Assembly (NCBI RefSeq): GCF_900215605.1
Contig: NZ_OBEL01000004.1
Coordinates: 310,001 to 374,000 of the forward strand
DNA: 64,000 bases
Source: Cohaesibacter gelatinilyticus
GTDB lineage: Bacteria; Pseudomonadota; Alphaproteobacteria; Rhizobiales; Cohaesibacteraceae
Reading direction: 5' to 3'
Each line of letters starts with the position of its first letter. The stretch's first letter is position 1. Below the pieces are notes generated by a model. That model did no database searches. It was not told the origin of the DNA and worked only from the letters and a program-made list of their open reading frames with translations. Shown here piece by piece: positions 33,275-42,956 of the stretch. The translations under genes and the position numbers were made by a program.

Positions 33275-35482
33275 ATGGATAGAGCCGAGATCGTCCATGA
33301 GAATTTTTTGCGTCGAATTGGCGATGGAACACTGCCGGAGCTGGCCAGTCAGACAAGCCTGCAGCAATCAGGGCTGACAAAAGCGCAGCTCGTTGATCTG
33401 TTCCACGCTCAGGTTCAAAGTCGACATCTGGACCGGCATGCCCGCAAGCTACAGGGACGTGGTGAAGGCTTTTATACCATCGGGTCCTCCGGTCATGAGG
33501 GTAATGCAGCAATTGCTGCTGCAATGCGTGTGACCGATCCGGCATTTCTGCACTACCGCGATGCAGCTTTCCAGATTGCCCGCTCTCAGCAACTTCCTGG
33601 CCAAACTCCGGTTTGGGATATGCTGCTTAGTTTTACCTCTTCTTCCGACGATCCGATCTCCGGTGGCCGTCACAAGGTGCTTGGGTCCAAGGAACTGAGC
33701 ATCCCGCCGCAGACCTCCACGATTGCCAGCCATCTACCAAAGGCTGTAGGTGTTGCCTATTCCCTTGGCCTTTCTCGCCGTATCCGTCCTCATCATCGTG
33801 AATGGCCCGAAGATAGCGTTGTGATGTGTTCTTTTGGTGATGCATCGCTGAACCATTCCACGGCTCAAGGCGCGATCAACACCGCTGGCTGGACATCTTA
33901 CCAGTCCGTGCCATTGCCACTTCTGTTTGTGTGCGAAGATAACGGTATCGGCATTTCCACCAAGACACCGAAAGATTGGGTCTATGCAAGCATGGCGCAC
34001 CGTCCGGGGTTGAAATATATCCGTTGCAGCGGCCTGGATCTGGTTGAATCCTATGCTTGCGCCAAAGAGGTGGTCGATTGGGTGCGTAAACGCCGTAAAC
34101 CTGCCTTCTTGCATATGGGAACTGTTCGTCTCTATGGCCATGCGGGTGCAGATGTGCAGACCACCTATATGTCCAAGGCAGAAGTCGAAGCAGGAGAGGC
34201 AAGAGATCCTTTGCTCTATTCTGCTCATCGGTTGATGCGGGATGCAGGCCTCTCAAAGGATGACGTCCTTTCCATCTATAACCAGACAGATCAACGTGTT
34301 GCTCGTTCTGCGGAACAAGCCATCACGCAGCCAAAGCTGCGTACCGCAACTGAAGTAATGGAGTCCATTGTTCCAGACTTGCGTGAATGCCCGAAAAGCA
34401 ATGGGCCGGATCCGGAAAAGCGCAAAGGAACTTTCGGATTATCTGATATGCGCGCAATCGAGGCGCCGCAGCATCTTGCCAAGATCCTCAACTTCACTTT
34501 GACCGATTTGATGCTGGAGCATCAGGAAATCGTCATGGCTGGTGAAGATGTGGGCCGCAAGGGTGGGGTCTATGGCGTCACCCAGCGTTTGCATGCCCGT
34601 TTTGGTGCCGATCGCATGATTGATACCTTGTTGGACGAACAGTCCATTTTGGGTCTTGCCATTGGTTTGGGGCAGAACGGCTTCCTTCCGATGCCGGAAG
34701 TCCAGTTTCTGGCCTATCTGCACAATGCGGAAGATCAGATCCGTGGCGAGGCGGCGACCCTTTCCTTCTTCTCGAACAAACAATATACCAATCCGATGGT
34801 GATGCGCGTTGCTGGCCTTGGCTATCAGCGCGGCTTTGGCGGTCATTTCCACAATGACAACTCGCTGGCGGTGTTGCGCGATATCCCTGGCGTGGTCATG
34901 GCTTGCCCATCCAACGGCCGCGATGCAGCGTTGATGCTACGCGAAGCGGTGCGTTTGGCCCGTGAAGAACAGCGCATTGTCGCCTTCATTGAGCCAATCG
35001 CTCTTTATATGACCCGTGATTTGCATGAAGCAGGTGATGGTGGTTGGCTGACCAATTATCCGCAGCCAGGCTCGGGAGAGACTATCAGACTGGGTGAAGT
35101 CGGTACCTATGGTGACGGCACGGACCTTGCGATTGTCACCTATGCCAATGGCTATTACCTCTCTAGGAAGGCTGAAAAGATCCTCAAGGAACAACATGGT
35201 TTGAACATTCGGATCATCGATATGCGTTGGCTTTCCCCGATGCCGTCCGAGGCGATCATTGAAGCTATTGGTTCTGTTGAGAAAGTCATGGTGGTGGATG
35301 AATGCCGCCGGACAGGTTCTCAGAGTGAAGCCTTGATTACCATGCTTTCAGAGCATGGCATCAAGGCAACCAGCCGTGTGACAGCAGAAGATTGCTTCAT
35401 CGCTACCGGGCCAGCTTATGCGGCTACCTTGCCGTCGGTTGATGGCATCGTTGAAGCCGCCCTTGCTGCCGCAAAAGACTAA
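33275..35482 (+). CDS. 2-oxoacid dehydrogenase E1 alpha/beta fusion (TPP enzyme)
   Basis: 735 residues from ATG 33275 with GAGG upstream. Residues about 1-370 are an E1-alpha domain, with the TPP motif GDASLNHSTAQGAINTAG through CEDNGIGIS. Residues about 400-735 are an E1-beta domain (GEDVGRKGGVYGVTQ, VQFLAYLHNAEDQIR, C-terminal VVDECRRTGSQSEAL). The layout resembles branched-chain or acetoin dehydrogenase E1, but the two chains are fused. No E2 or E3 gene lies near. The next gene encodes a FabD-like acyltransferase 20 bases away, so an unusual acyl acceptor may be used. The substrate is unknown. Confidence 0.87.
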   Translation: MDRAEIVHENFLRRIGDGTLPELASQTSLQQSGLTKAQLVDLFHAQVQSRHLDRHARKLQGRGEGFYTIGSSGHEGNAAIAAAMRVTDPAFLHYRDAAFQIARSQQLPGQTPVWDMLLSFTSSSDDPISGGRHKVLGSKELSIPPQTSTIASHLPKAVGVAYSLGLSRRIRPHHREWPEDSVVMCSFGDASLNHSTAQGAINTAGWTSYQSVPLPLLFVCEDNGIGISTKTPKDWVYASMAHRPGLKYIRCSGLDLVESYACAKEVVDWVRKRRKPAFLHMGTVRLYGHAGADVQTTYMSKAEVEAGEARDPLLYSAHRLMRDAGLSKDDVLSIYNQTDQRVARSAEQAITQPKLRTATEVMESIVPDLRECPKSNGPDPEKRKGTFGLSDMRAIEAPQHLAKILNFTLTDLMLEHQEIVMAGEDVGRKGGVYGVTQRLHARFGADRMIDTLLDEQSILGLAIGLGQNGFLPMPEVQFLAYLHNAEDQIRGEAATLSFFSNKQYTNPMVMRVAGLGYQRGFGGHFHNDNSLAVLRDIPGVVMACPSNGRDAALMLREAVRLAREEQRIVAFIEPIALYMTRDLHEAGDGGWLTNYPQPGSGETIRLGEVGTYGDGTDLAIVTYANGYYLSRKAEKILKEQHGLNIRIIDMRWLSPMPSEAIIEAIGSVEKVMVVDECRRTGSQSEALITMLSEHGIKATSRVTAEDCFIATGPAYAATLPSVDGIVEAALAAAKD

Positions 35483-35502
35483 GCCTTGAAGGAGTTAAAG
35501 AT

Positions 35503-36528
35503 ATGAGCCGCAAATCTGCATTGGTCATCGCTCCTGGTCGGGGCACCTATAACAAGGAAGAGCTGGGCTATCTGCAACGCTTCCATGCTGACAAAGCTGC
35601 TCTCTTCGCCCGCTTTGATCAGCAACGTCAGGCACAAGGTCAGGAAAGCATCAGGGCACTTGATGGTGCTGAGCGCTTCTCGCTGTCCAAATTTACGAGG
35701 GGCGACAATGCGTCTGCTCTGATCCATTCCTGTGCTTACGGAGATTTTCTCTCCATCGATCAAAACCAGTTCGATATGGTGGCAGTGACGGGTAACTCCA
35801 TGGGTTGGTATACTGCCCTTGCCTGTGCTGGAGCTGTAAGCGCCGAAGATGGTTTTACCATCGTCAACACCATGGGGCGTTTGATGCAGGAAGCCCTGAT
35901 TGGTGGTCAATTGATCTATCCATTTGTCGATGAGAACTGGCAGCCGATCCCGGGCAAAAAGCAGGACGTTCTGGATCTGATTGATGCTATTGATGGACTA
36001 TATCTCTCCATCGATCTTGGAGGCATGCTGGTGCTGGCTGGTACCAAGGAAGCCTTGGTTGAAGCCGAACAGCGTTTGCCTGTTGTACAAGAACGTTTCC
36101 CGATGCGTTTGCAAAATCATGCTGCTTTCCATTCGCCTTTACAGAATCCAGTGGCTGATCTAGGGCGCAATCTTTTGGGGGCCGATCTGTTCAGATCGCC
36201 CAAATTGTCAATGATCGATGGTCGCGGTCATTGCTGGATGGCTCATGGAGCCGAACCAGTTCAGGTGCATGATTATACCCTCGATCACCAGGTGATTGAG
36301 CCTTATGATTTTACCAAAGCCATTCAGAATGGTCTTCGGGAATATTGTCCGGACGTGCTGATCATTCTTGGGCCAGGCAAAACACTGGGCGGCGCAGTTG
36401 CGCAAAGCCTGATCGATTGTAATTGGCAGGGCCTGAGCTCCAAGCAAGATTTCCTTGATCGTCAGAAATCAGACCCGATTGTCCTTTCCATGGGCATGGA
36501 AGGTCAGCGTGAGATGGTGACTGGTTAA
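35503..36528 (+). CDS. FabD-like acyltransferase (malonyltransferase superfamily)
   Basis: 341 residues with GGAG before the ATG. It has the acyltransferase Ser-His pair: S99 in TGNSMGW (GxSxG) and a His in LQNHAAFHSPL (H206 or H210). The last part, VLIILGPGKTLGGAVAQSLI, matches the end of ACP S-malonyltransferases. The usual QGQG-type N-terminal motif is replaced by APGRGTYNKEELGYLQ. It forms a two-gene operon with the E1 alpha/beta fusion and has no ACP, KS or other fatty-acid gene nearby. A role in moving the acyl group made by the E1 enzyme is an inference. Confidence 0.8.
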   Translation: MSRKSALVIAPGRGTYNKEELGYLQRFHADKAALFARFDQQRQAQGQESIRALDGAERFSLSKFTRGDNASALIHSCAYGDFLSIDQNQFDMVAVTGNSMGWYTALACAGAVSAEDGFTIVNTMGRLMQEALIGGQLIYPFVDENWQPIPGKKQDVLDLIDAIDGLYLSIDLGGMLVLAGTKEALVEAEQRLPVVQERFPMRLQNHAAFHSPLQNPVADLGRNLLGADLFRSPKLSMIDGRGHCWMAHGAEPVQVHDYTLDHQVIEPYDFTKAIQNGLREYCPDVLIILGPGKTLGGAVAQSLIDCNWQGLSSKQDFLDRQKSDPIVLSMGMEGQREMVTG

Positions 36529-36568
36529 AAGCCCACACTCTTCCTTTGCAGTGGGCATAAGCAAAAGC

Positions 36569-36597
36569 GCCAGGTCTTAAGCTCTGGCTCTTTTTTT
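36569..36597 (+). terminator. Terminator after the E1-acyltransferase operon
   Basis: GCCAG (36569-36573) and CTGGC (36584-36588) are arms around a 10-base loop, followed by TCTTTTTTT. A second hairpin, GCCCAC/GTGGGC (about 36532-36556), lies just before it. Confidence 0.7.
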
Positions 36598-36627
36598 CTT
36601 GATGGAATACGTTTTGAGGAAAGAAGA

Positions 36628-37536
36628 ATGACCAAAGGCTCCTTCATGCTTGCACCTCGGCGATATTTGCCCTCAATCAGTTCGCTACTGGCGTTGGAAG
36701 CTGTTGATCGACTGGGGGCAGCATCAGAAGCCGCCAAAGAGTTATCCCTGACCCAAAGCGCAATCAGCCGTCAGTTGCGCACGTTGGAGGGCCAATTGGG
36801 CATGGAGCTTTTGGTGCGGGATAAGAAGCGCCTTTCCCTGACACCCGCAGCCAAGGAATATGTCCAAGAAGTGCGCCTTGCTTTGCAGCAGATAGCCAAG
36901 GCCTCGTTGAAGATCAAGGCCAATCCTTATGGGGGTAGCCTCAATCTGGCCATTCTTCCTGCCTTTGGCTTGCATTGGCTTTCCCCTCGTCTCGGTCAGT
37001 TCGCCTCTCAGCACCCTGAAGTCACCATTAATCTTGGTACGCGCCTGCAGCCGTTTGAGTTCGCTCAGGAAGGGTTCGATGCTGCAATCCATTTTGGTGT
37101 GAAAGACTGGCCGAATGTGGACTATCAGGAGCTGATGACAGAGACAGTCGTTCCGGTTTGTGCGCCGCATTTATTGGAAGACAATCTCATTCAATCTGCC
37201 TCAGATCTGTTGGAGTTTCCGTTGTTGCATTTGGAAACGCGCCCTGCCGCGTGGGAGCAATGGCTGGCACATCATGATCTACCCGCCATGATGCCTCAAG
37301 GTATGCTGTTCGATCAGTTCGCCACCATGGCACAAGCCGCCATCCATGGTATGGGGATTGCCTTGCTCCCAGAATATTTGATTGCATCAGATTTGGAGCA
37401 GGGTCGTCTCAAGGTTGCTTATGGTCGATCCACCCAATCTCTAGGGAAATATTATCTCGTCTGGCCCAAGGAAAAAGCTCAAAACCCATCACTGACCGTT
37501 TTCCGCTCTTGGCTCGCGGATATTTTTGATACGTGA
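36628..37536 (+). CDS. LysR-family regulator (GcvA-like)
   Basis: 302 residues, GAGG before the ATG. N-terminal HTH LPSISSLLALEAVDRLGAAS to SLTQSAISRQLRTLEGQLG; the pattern 'RRYLPSISSLLALEAV' is of the GcvA/AmpR-like subgroup. It follows the E1-acyltransferase operon on the same strand and is convergent with the sulfatase gene. Either could be its target. Confidence 0.87.
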   Translation: MTKGSFMLAPRRYLPSISSLLALEAVDRLGAASEAAKELSLTQSAISRQLRTLEGQLGMELLVRDKKRLSLTPAAKEYVQEVRLALQQIAKASLKIKANPYGGSLNLAILPAFGLHWLSPRLGQFASQHPEVTINLGTRLQPFEFAQEGFDAAIHFGVKDWPNVDYQELMTETVVPVCAPHLLEDNLIQSASDLLEFPLLHLETRPAAWEQWLAHHDLPAMMPQGMLFDQFATMAQAAIHGMGIALLPEYLIASDLEQGRLKVAYGRSTQSLGKYYLVWPKEKAQNPSLTVFRSWLADIFDT

Positions 37537-37636
37537 AAGTCAATCCAATAGGATCGTGTTGCCGTATCGAATTGAGCAATCTGTAACATGCTGTCATTGT
37601 TTGCGCGGATTGTGACATGCAACAGGTTGACATGTA

Positions 37637-39163
37637 CTATCGTCGCTGCCCTCGTACCGGGCCTCCTGGTTTGTTCATGATACTGGCTAGAGTATGGTCA
37701 GTATTTTCCATCCGATGAGAGAGCAGCTTTTGTGTCATTTTCAGAAGAACTGCTGCCATCTCGGGCTCGTTCGCCACATTTTGCATTTCACCCTCGCCTT
37801 CCCGATCAAAGAGAAGAGGTGGTAGGCCACCGCTGAAATGCACCAGCGTATAGCGTGGGCCGCGCAGGATGTTCAGATTGCACTGACTTGGTCCCAATTC
37901 AAGCTTTTGTTGCCATATAGTTGGTTCTGTGGGATCGCCAAAATCCAATTCTGAAAAGCTATAGTCAGGCCAATCGGGGTTCTCTCCCGTCAGGAATGGC
38001 ATCAGTGAGCGACCATCCATGCTGTGTGGAATATCCTGATCAGCCCAATCGAGAATGGTTGGTGCCAAGTCCACACTTTCAGTGGGCTTGGAAATTTTCA
38101 AACCATGACCTGCAGCGTGATCCGGATCGCGAACAATCAGCGGTGTGTGATAGGCGGCATCGTAAACATTATGCTTGCCCCATGCATGATGGTCCCCAAG
38201 CATTTCTCCATGATCGGCGCTGACTACAATCAGAGTGTTGTCCCACTGATCAGTCTCTTTCAGAAACTCGATTACTCTGCCTATATGAGCATCCACTTCT
38301 GTTGCCAAACCCAGATAGACAGCGCGCATGGTATTGATGACATCGTCATTGACTTGCAGATCCGGAAAGCCATCAACGAAGCTTTGTGCCGTTTGATTTT
38401 CATGTGCAGGTGCAAAGAAAGGATGCACAGCCTGCTCGTCAGCTTGCGAACCAATGCGTTCTGGTAAAGGCAGGCTAGCCGGATCATACATTGCATTATA
38501 GGGAGCGGGCGCAACCAGTGGCGGGTGGGGACGAATGTAAGTCAGATGCGCAAACCAATTTTGATCGGTGCGCAACGCCAACTCGTTCAGACAAGCATTG
38601 GTGAGAAAAGCTGTGTCACTGTCTTCTGCTTTGTAAAATGCTGGATCATTGATCTTGCGCTCGGAACCCTGCGCAACCGGAACGTAATGGTCCGCATAGT
38701 CCTTGGGCAGATCATACCCTTTGGACTGCAAATAGGCACGCCAAGGATAGCTCTTCTCCAGCCGCATTTCGACCACCTCATGAAAGCCATGCATGGGCAT
38801 TTCATAGGTGTTGAGAATTGGATCTCCTTCGGCGAAGGCTCTTGGATCCATGGATGTGTCAGTGTAGCCAATCAGCAACGGCAAATACCCGGCTTTGCGC
38901 ATTTCAGTTGCAATATTGGGCGTATCGTGGCGCAAAGGCGTGCCATTTCGAATGCTGCGATGGTTCATCGCATAACGGCCGGTCAGAAGAGAAGCACGAG
39001 ACGGTCCACACGGGTTTGTGACCGAATAATTGCGCTCAAATGTGGTTGCATCTTCCATAAAAGCGCGTAAATTTGGCAAATCCACATGTTTGGCGAGGTT
39101 GCCGAAAAGTGCGTCTGCACGCAATTGATCGATGATAATGAAGAGTACATTTCGCTGAGACAT
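37637..39163 (-). CDS. Sulfatase / phosphonate monoester hydrolase-like enzyme
   Basis: 508 residues from ATG 39163, preceded by GGAGGA. The formylglycine motif is present, C52 in NPCGPSRASLLTG, with metal site residues in LFIIIDQLRAD and SADHGEMLGDHHAWGK. LLTGRYAMNHRSIRNGTPL and the C-terminal SHRMENTDHTL are closer to phosphonate monoester hydrolase/phosphodiesterase (PMH) proteins than to choline sulfatase. PMHs hydrolyse phosphonate monoesters, phosphodiesters and sulfates promiscuously. No signal peptide is seen, so it is probably cytoplasmic. A maturase for formylglycine was not found in this window. Confidence 0.82.
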   Translation of the reverse strand: MSQRNVLFIIIDQLRADALFGNLAKHVDLPNLRAFMEDATTFERNYSVTNPCGPSRASLLTGRYAMNHRSIRNGTPLRHDTPNIATEMRKAGYLPLLIGYTDTSMDPRAFAEGDPILNTYEMPMHGFHEVVEMRLEKSYPWRAYLQSKGYDLPKDYADHYVPVAQGSERKINDPAFYKAEDSDTAFLTNACLNELALRTDQNWFAHLTYIRPHPPLVAPAPYNAMYDPASLPLPERIGSQADEQAVHPFFAPAHENQTAQSFVDGFPDLQVNDDVINTMRAVYLGLATEVDAHIGRVIEFLKETDQWDNTLIVVSADHGEMLGDHHAWGKHNVYDAAYHTPLIVRDPDHAAGHGLKISKPTESVDLAPTILDWADQDIPHSMDGRSLMPFLTGENPDWPDYSFSELDFGDPTEPTIWQQKLELGPSQCNLNILRGPRYTLVHFSGGLPPLLFDREGEGEMQNVANEPEMAAVLLKMTQKLLSHRMENTDHTLASIMNKPGGPVRGQRR

Positions 39164-39537
39164 CTGATTTCCTCCGCACACGCTTTTTTCCAATCCAGAG
39201 ACGATGAAACAAACCTTTCTGCAAGATGGTTTCTGAAAAAATACCAAGATTTTTATGCTCTATAGGCAGTTTTTTGCGGTTGAGCACACTTATTGCTCGT
39301 TGCGGTGCAGCAAAGACAGAGGCAATGTCTGGGTGAAACAATAAGACAAGACTGAAGTCTAATTGGTCAAATTGTCGCTGGCTCACAATTATTTGTTTGG
39401 CTTAAATCGGGGCTTGCAAGCGCTTACATATGGGTGTTATTTCCACTGACGCACGGATTGAGCCTATTGACCCATGTCAATAATCCTAGCAATGTTGTGC
39501 CAGTTTGAACCTGTTTCAGGTACAGAGGGGATTTATT
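39164..39537. other. Intergenic region between the sulfatase gene and pntA
   Basis: 374 bases with no gene recognised. It holds promoters of both divergent genes. The one clear element is a short dyad at 39465-39482 before pntA. Confidence 0.5.
39465..39482. promoter_or_regulatory. FNR/FixK-like dyad upstream of pntA
   Basis: TATTGAC-CCAT-GTCAATA is a perfect 7-bp dyad with a 4-base centre. It resembles CRP/FNR-family boxes (TTGAT-N4-ATCAA), with C/G in place of the inner T/A. It lies 55 bases before the pntA start. Confidence 0.4.
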
Positions 39538-41109
39538 TTGAAGATAGGAACACCTAGAGAGGTGTTTGGTGGGGAGGCTCGTGTTGGAATGACGCCTTCA
39601 GTTGCCAAGCATTTACAGAAGCTGGGCTATGAGTGTGCGATTGAGATTGGTGCGGGTCAGGCAGCGGGTTTTTCGGATGCGGACTATGAAGCGGCGGGCG
39701 TTGAGATCATTGCAACGGCAGCGGCTTTGTGGAAGGCTTCTGACATCATCGCCAAGGTCCGTCAGCCAAATGTGACCGAGACCAAACGCCTGAACAAGAA
39801 CAAGACGCTGATCAGCTTCTTCAACCCGGCCGGGAATGAGGAAGGCATGGAGATTGCGAAGTCCAAGGGCGCCAATGTGATTGCGATGGAAATGGTCCCT
39901 CGTATCTCACGTGCCCAGAAGATGGATGCTCTGTCCTCCATGGCCAATATTGCCGGCTATCGTGCGGTGATTGAGGCTGGCAACAATTTCGGACGCTTCT
40001 TCACCGGTCAGATCACGGCAGCGGGCAAGGTTCCGCCAGCCAAGGTCCTGGTGATTGGAGCAGGCGTTGCAGGTCTGGCAGCGATTGGCACCTCTACCTC
40101 TCTTGGTGCCATCACTTATGCCTTTGACGTGCGCCCTGAAGTGGCCGAGCAGGTTGAATCCATGGGCGCGGAATTCGTCTATCTGGATTTTGAGGAAGAA
40201 CAGCAGGATGGTGCTGCCACAGGCGGCTATGCAGCTGTCTCCTCTCCGGAGTTCCGCGAAGCCCAGCTGGCCAAGTTCCGTGAACTGGCACCAGAGATTG
40301 ATATCGTCATCACCACCGCCCTGATCCCGAACCGTGAAGCACCGGAGCTGTGGACCGAGGATATGGTTGCCTCCATGAAGACCGGATCCGTGATCGTGGA
40401 TCTGGCAGCGGAAAAGGGTGGCAATTGCAAGCTGACCGTGGCTGATGAGAAGATCGTGACCGAGAATGGTGTGACCATCATCGGCTATACCGATTTCCCA
40501 TCCCGCATGGCCAATCAATCTTCCGAGCTTTATGCCTCCAATATCCGTCACATGCTGACCGATCTGACCCCTGAGAAGGATGGCCAGGTTGTCCATGATA
40601 TGGAAGATGATGTGATCCGTGGTGCGACCGTCACCTATCAGGGTGAGATCACCTTCCCGCCTCCTCCTCCAAAGATTGCAGCCATTGCGGCTCAGCCGAA
40701 GAAGGAAGTGAAGGAGCTGACGCCGGAAGAGAAGAGAGCGGCCGAGGTTGCCGAGTTCAAGGCCCAGACCAGGAGCCAGGTGACCCTGCTTGGCGTTGGT
40801 ACGGCTCTTATGTTGCTCGTCGGTGCTGTGGCGCCTGCCAGCTTCATGCAGCATTTCATTGTGTTTGTGCTGGCCTGTTTCGTGGGCTTCCAGGTCATCT
40901 GGAATGTCTCTCACAGCCTGCATACGCCTTTGATGGCGGTGACCAACGCCATTTCATCCATCATCATTCTGGGGGCCCTGATGCAGATCGGCTCCGGTTC
41001 CTGGCTGGTGATCATCCTGGCGGCCCTGTCCGTCTTCATGGCCGGCATCAACATCTTTGGTGGGTTCCTGGTCACCCGGCGCATGCTCGCCATGTTCCAG
41101 AAGTCATAA
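39538..41109 (+). CDS. pntA: NAD(P) transhydrogenase subunit alpha PntA
   Basis: 523 residues starting at TTG 39538 ([20 protein letters not shown], the canonical PntA start), with AGAGGGG upstream. An upstream in-frame TTG would add 11 residues with no family match. It has the domain I NAD-binding region with '[22 protein letters not shown]' region and RYDVRPE-type [10 protein letters not shown], then four C-terminal membrane helices from about residue 425 (fused, as in E. coli). With PntB it couples the proton gradient to NADPH formation from NADH. Codon use looks optimised and more GC-rich at third positions than in neighbours, suggesting high expression. Confidence 0.95.
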   Translation: MKIGTPREVFGGEARVGMTPSVAKHLQKLGYECAIEIGAGQAAGFSDADYEAAGVEIIATAAALWKASDIIAKVRQPNVTETKRLNKNKTLISFFNPAGNEEGMEIAKSKGANVIAMEMVPRISRAQKMDALSSMANIAGYRAVIEAGNNFGRFFTGQITAAGKVPPAKVLVIGAGVAGLAAIGTSTSLGAITYAFDVRPEVAEQVESMGAEFVYLDFEEEQQDGAATGGYAAVSSPEFREAQLAKFRELAPEIDIVITTALIPNREAPELWTEDMVASMKTGSVIVDLAAEKGGNCKLTVADEKIVTENGVTIIGYTDFPSRMANQSSELYASNIRHMLTDLTPEKDGQVVHDMEDDVIRGATVTYQGEITFPPPPPKIAAIAAQPKKEVKELTPEEKRAAEVAEFKAQTRSQVTLLGVGTALMLLVGAVAPASFMQHFIVFVLACFVGFQVIWNVSHSLHTPLMAVTNAISSIIILGALMQIGSGSWLVIILAALSVFMAGINIFGGFLVTRRMLAMFQKS

Positions 41110-41119
41110 GGAGGGCGAC

Positions 41120-42553
41120 ATGGATTTTGGTTTTACCACTGCCGCCTATGTGGTTGCGGCTGTTCTTTTCATTCTTAGCCTTGGCGGTCTGTCCGGTCAG
41201 GAAAGCGCCAAGCGCGCTGTCTGGTATGGCATTGCCGGTATGGCTCTGGCGGTTCTCGCCACCCTGATTGGTCCGGGCTCCGGCCTGTGGCTGCTCTCGC
41301 TCCTGCTGATTGCCGGTGGCGGTGCCATTGGCTATCAGGTGGCGCAAAAGGTTCAGATGACCGAGATGCCACAGCTTGTGGCTGCGATGCACTCTCTCGT
41401 TGGTCTGGCGGCTGTCTTTGTCGGCTTCAATGCCGATATCGAACTGAGCCGTGTTCTGGCCATGGACGAGAGTGCCCGCAAGGGTCTGGAAGGCTTTGCT
41501 GCTCTGCTGGCCAAGAAGTCCAGCGCCGAGCTGTCCATCCTCAAGGTTGAAGTCTTCCTTGGCATCTTCATTGGTGCTGTGACCTTCACCGGCTCTGTCA
41601 TTGCCTTTGGCAAGCTGGCAGGCAAGGTGACTTCCGCTGCAGAAAAACTGCCCGGTGGTCATGCCCTCAATGCCGGTGCAGCCATTGGCTCCCTGATCCT
41701 CGGCATCATGTATTTCAATGACGCTGGTATCTGGACCCTTGTGGTCATGACCCTGCTGGCCTTCTTCATTGGCTATCACCTGATCATGGGCATTGGTGGC
41801 GCGGATATGCCGGTTGTTGTGTCCATGCTCAACTCCTATTCCGGTTGGGCGGCAGCGGCCATTGGTTTCTCCCTTGGCAATGACCTTCTTATCGTGGTCG
41901 GTGCGCTTGTTGGCTCCTCCGGTGCGATCCTGTCCTACATCATGTGCAAGGCCATGAACCGCAACTTTGTCTCTGTGATCCTTGGCGGCTTTGGTGGCAC
42001 CGGTGGTCCTGCGATGGAAGTGTCTGGTGAGATGATTGCCATCGAGTCTGATGGGGTTGTTGCAGCGTTGGAAGAGGCTGACAGTGTCATCATCATTCCA
42101 GGCTATGGCATGGCTGTGGCGCAGGCTCAGCAGTCCGTATCCGAGTTGACCAAGCGTCTGCGTGCCAAGGGCAAGAATGTCCGCTTTGCCATCCATCCGG
42201 TGGCTGGCCGTCTTCCCGGTCACATGAATGTTCTGCTGGCTGAAGCCAAGGTTCCTTATGACATCGTTCTGGAAATGGACGAGATCAATGAGGACTTCCC
42301 GGAAACCGATGTGGCCATCGTCATTGGCTCCAATGACATCGTCAATCCGGCGGCACAGGATGATCCGAACAGCCCAATCGCTGGCATGCCCGTCCTTGAA
42401 TGCTGGAAGGCCAAGCAGGTCTTCGTTTCCAAGCGCGGACAAGGCACCGGTTATTCCGGCATCGAAAACCCGCTCTTCTACAAGGAAAATACCCGCATGT
42501 TCTACGGAGACGCTAAAGCATCTCTAGATAGCCTATTGGGTAGCATCAGCTAA
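41120..42553 (+). CDS. pntB: NAD(P) transhydrogenase subunit beta PntB
   Basis: 477 residues, AAGGAGGGCGAC before the ATG, 10 bases after pntA. About nine membrane helices fill residues 1-260. The C-terminal NADP-binding domain has [33 protein letters not shown], and [17 protein letters not shown] with the late Tyr/Lys loop. It forms the proton channel half and NADP site of the transhydrogenase. A strong terminator follows. Confidence 0.96.
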   Translation: MDFGFTTAAYVVAAVLFILSLGGLSGQESAKRAVWYGIAGMALAVLATLIGPGSGLWLLSLLLIAGGGAIGYQVAQKVQMTEMPQLVAAMHSLVGLAAVFVGFNADIELSRVLAMDESARKGLEGFAALLAKKSSAELSILKVEVFLGIFIGAVTFTGSVIAFGKLAGKVTSAAEKLPGGHALNAGAAIGSLILGIMYFNDAGIWTLVVMTLLAFFIGYHLIMGIGGADMPVVVSMLNSYSGWAAAAIGFSLGNDLLIVVGALVGSSGAILSYIMCKAMNRNFVSVILGGFGGTGGPAMEVSGEMIAIESDGVVAALEEADSVIIIPGYGMAVAQAQQSVSELTKRLRAKGKNVRFAIHPVAGRLPGHMNVLLAEAKVPYDIVLEMDEINEDFPETDVAIVIGSNDIVNPAAQDDPNSPIAGMPVLECWKAKQVFVSKRGQGTGYSGIENPLFYKENTRMFYGDAKASLDSLLGSIS

Positions 42554-42578
42554 GTAGAAGCTAATCAAGAAAATCGAA

Positions 42579-42609
42579 AAGCCCGATCTCCATGAGATCG
42601 GGCTTTTTT
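42579..42609 (+). terminator. Terminator of pntAB
   Basis: AAAGCCCGATCTC and GAGATCGGGCTTT form a perfect stem around CAT, followed by TTTT; A-run at the left makes it active for the minus strand too, ahead of the converging ccdAB transcript. Confidence 0.92.
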
Positions 42610-42653
42610 GTATGGACGATTGTAAAAGGGCTCAAGCCAGATACTTTCCGCGT

Positions 42654-42947
42654 TCAGAAGCCGTCAATCAGGATATCCAAAGCCCGTTTGAGATTATCTC
42701 TCTCTTCTTGCAGCGACCCAACACACTCATGCAGTTCCGCACCAGAGACAGCAGCGAGTTCCTGAATACGAACAATCCAGAACTTGTCATTCAAATTTAC
42801 TTTGGGGGTCAGACCGGGAAATGCCGTGTAGCTGCCGATCTCTCGTAAAGGAGCAACAATTCGGGATGCATCTATACCGATCAGGTCTGTTTGAAGGTCA
42901 ACAACAAGGATCCCGCTGCGTAGGCGGAAGACATCAAACTGAGCCAT
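42654..42947 (-). CDS. ccdB: CcdB toxin (DNA gyrase poison)
   Basis: 97 residues, the usual CcdB length. 'MAQFDVFRLRSGILVVDLQTD' start, ASRIVAPLR and the C-terminal LKRALDILIDGF, where the last residues of CcdB contact gyrase (family W-G-I in F-plasmid CcdB, here DGF). It is 9 bases after ccdA. It poisons DNA gyrase when the antitoxin is lost, which stabilises the replicon. The changed C-terminus may alter gyrase affinity. Confidence 0.9.
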   Translation of the reverse strand: MAQFDVFRLRSGILVVDLQTDLIGIDASRIVAPLREIGSYTAFPGLTPKVNLNDKFWIVRIQELAAVSGAELHECVGSLQEERDNLKRALDILIDGF

Positions 42948-42956
42948 TTTATTCCC

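Noticed and set aside
33090-33545. 151-codon minus-strand frame upstream of and into the E1 gene
   Set aside because: It overlaps the E1 start antisense, has no ribosome site and no family pattern.
41072-42442. 456-codon minus-strand frame over pntB (and a similar 338-codon one over pntA)
   Set aside because: Mirror frames created by biased codon use in pntAB; the His/Asp/Gly-rich product has no domain.
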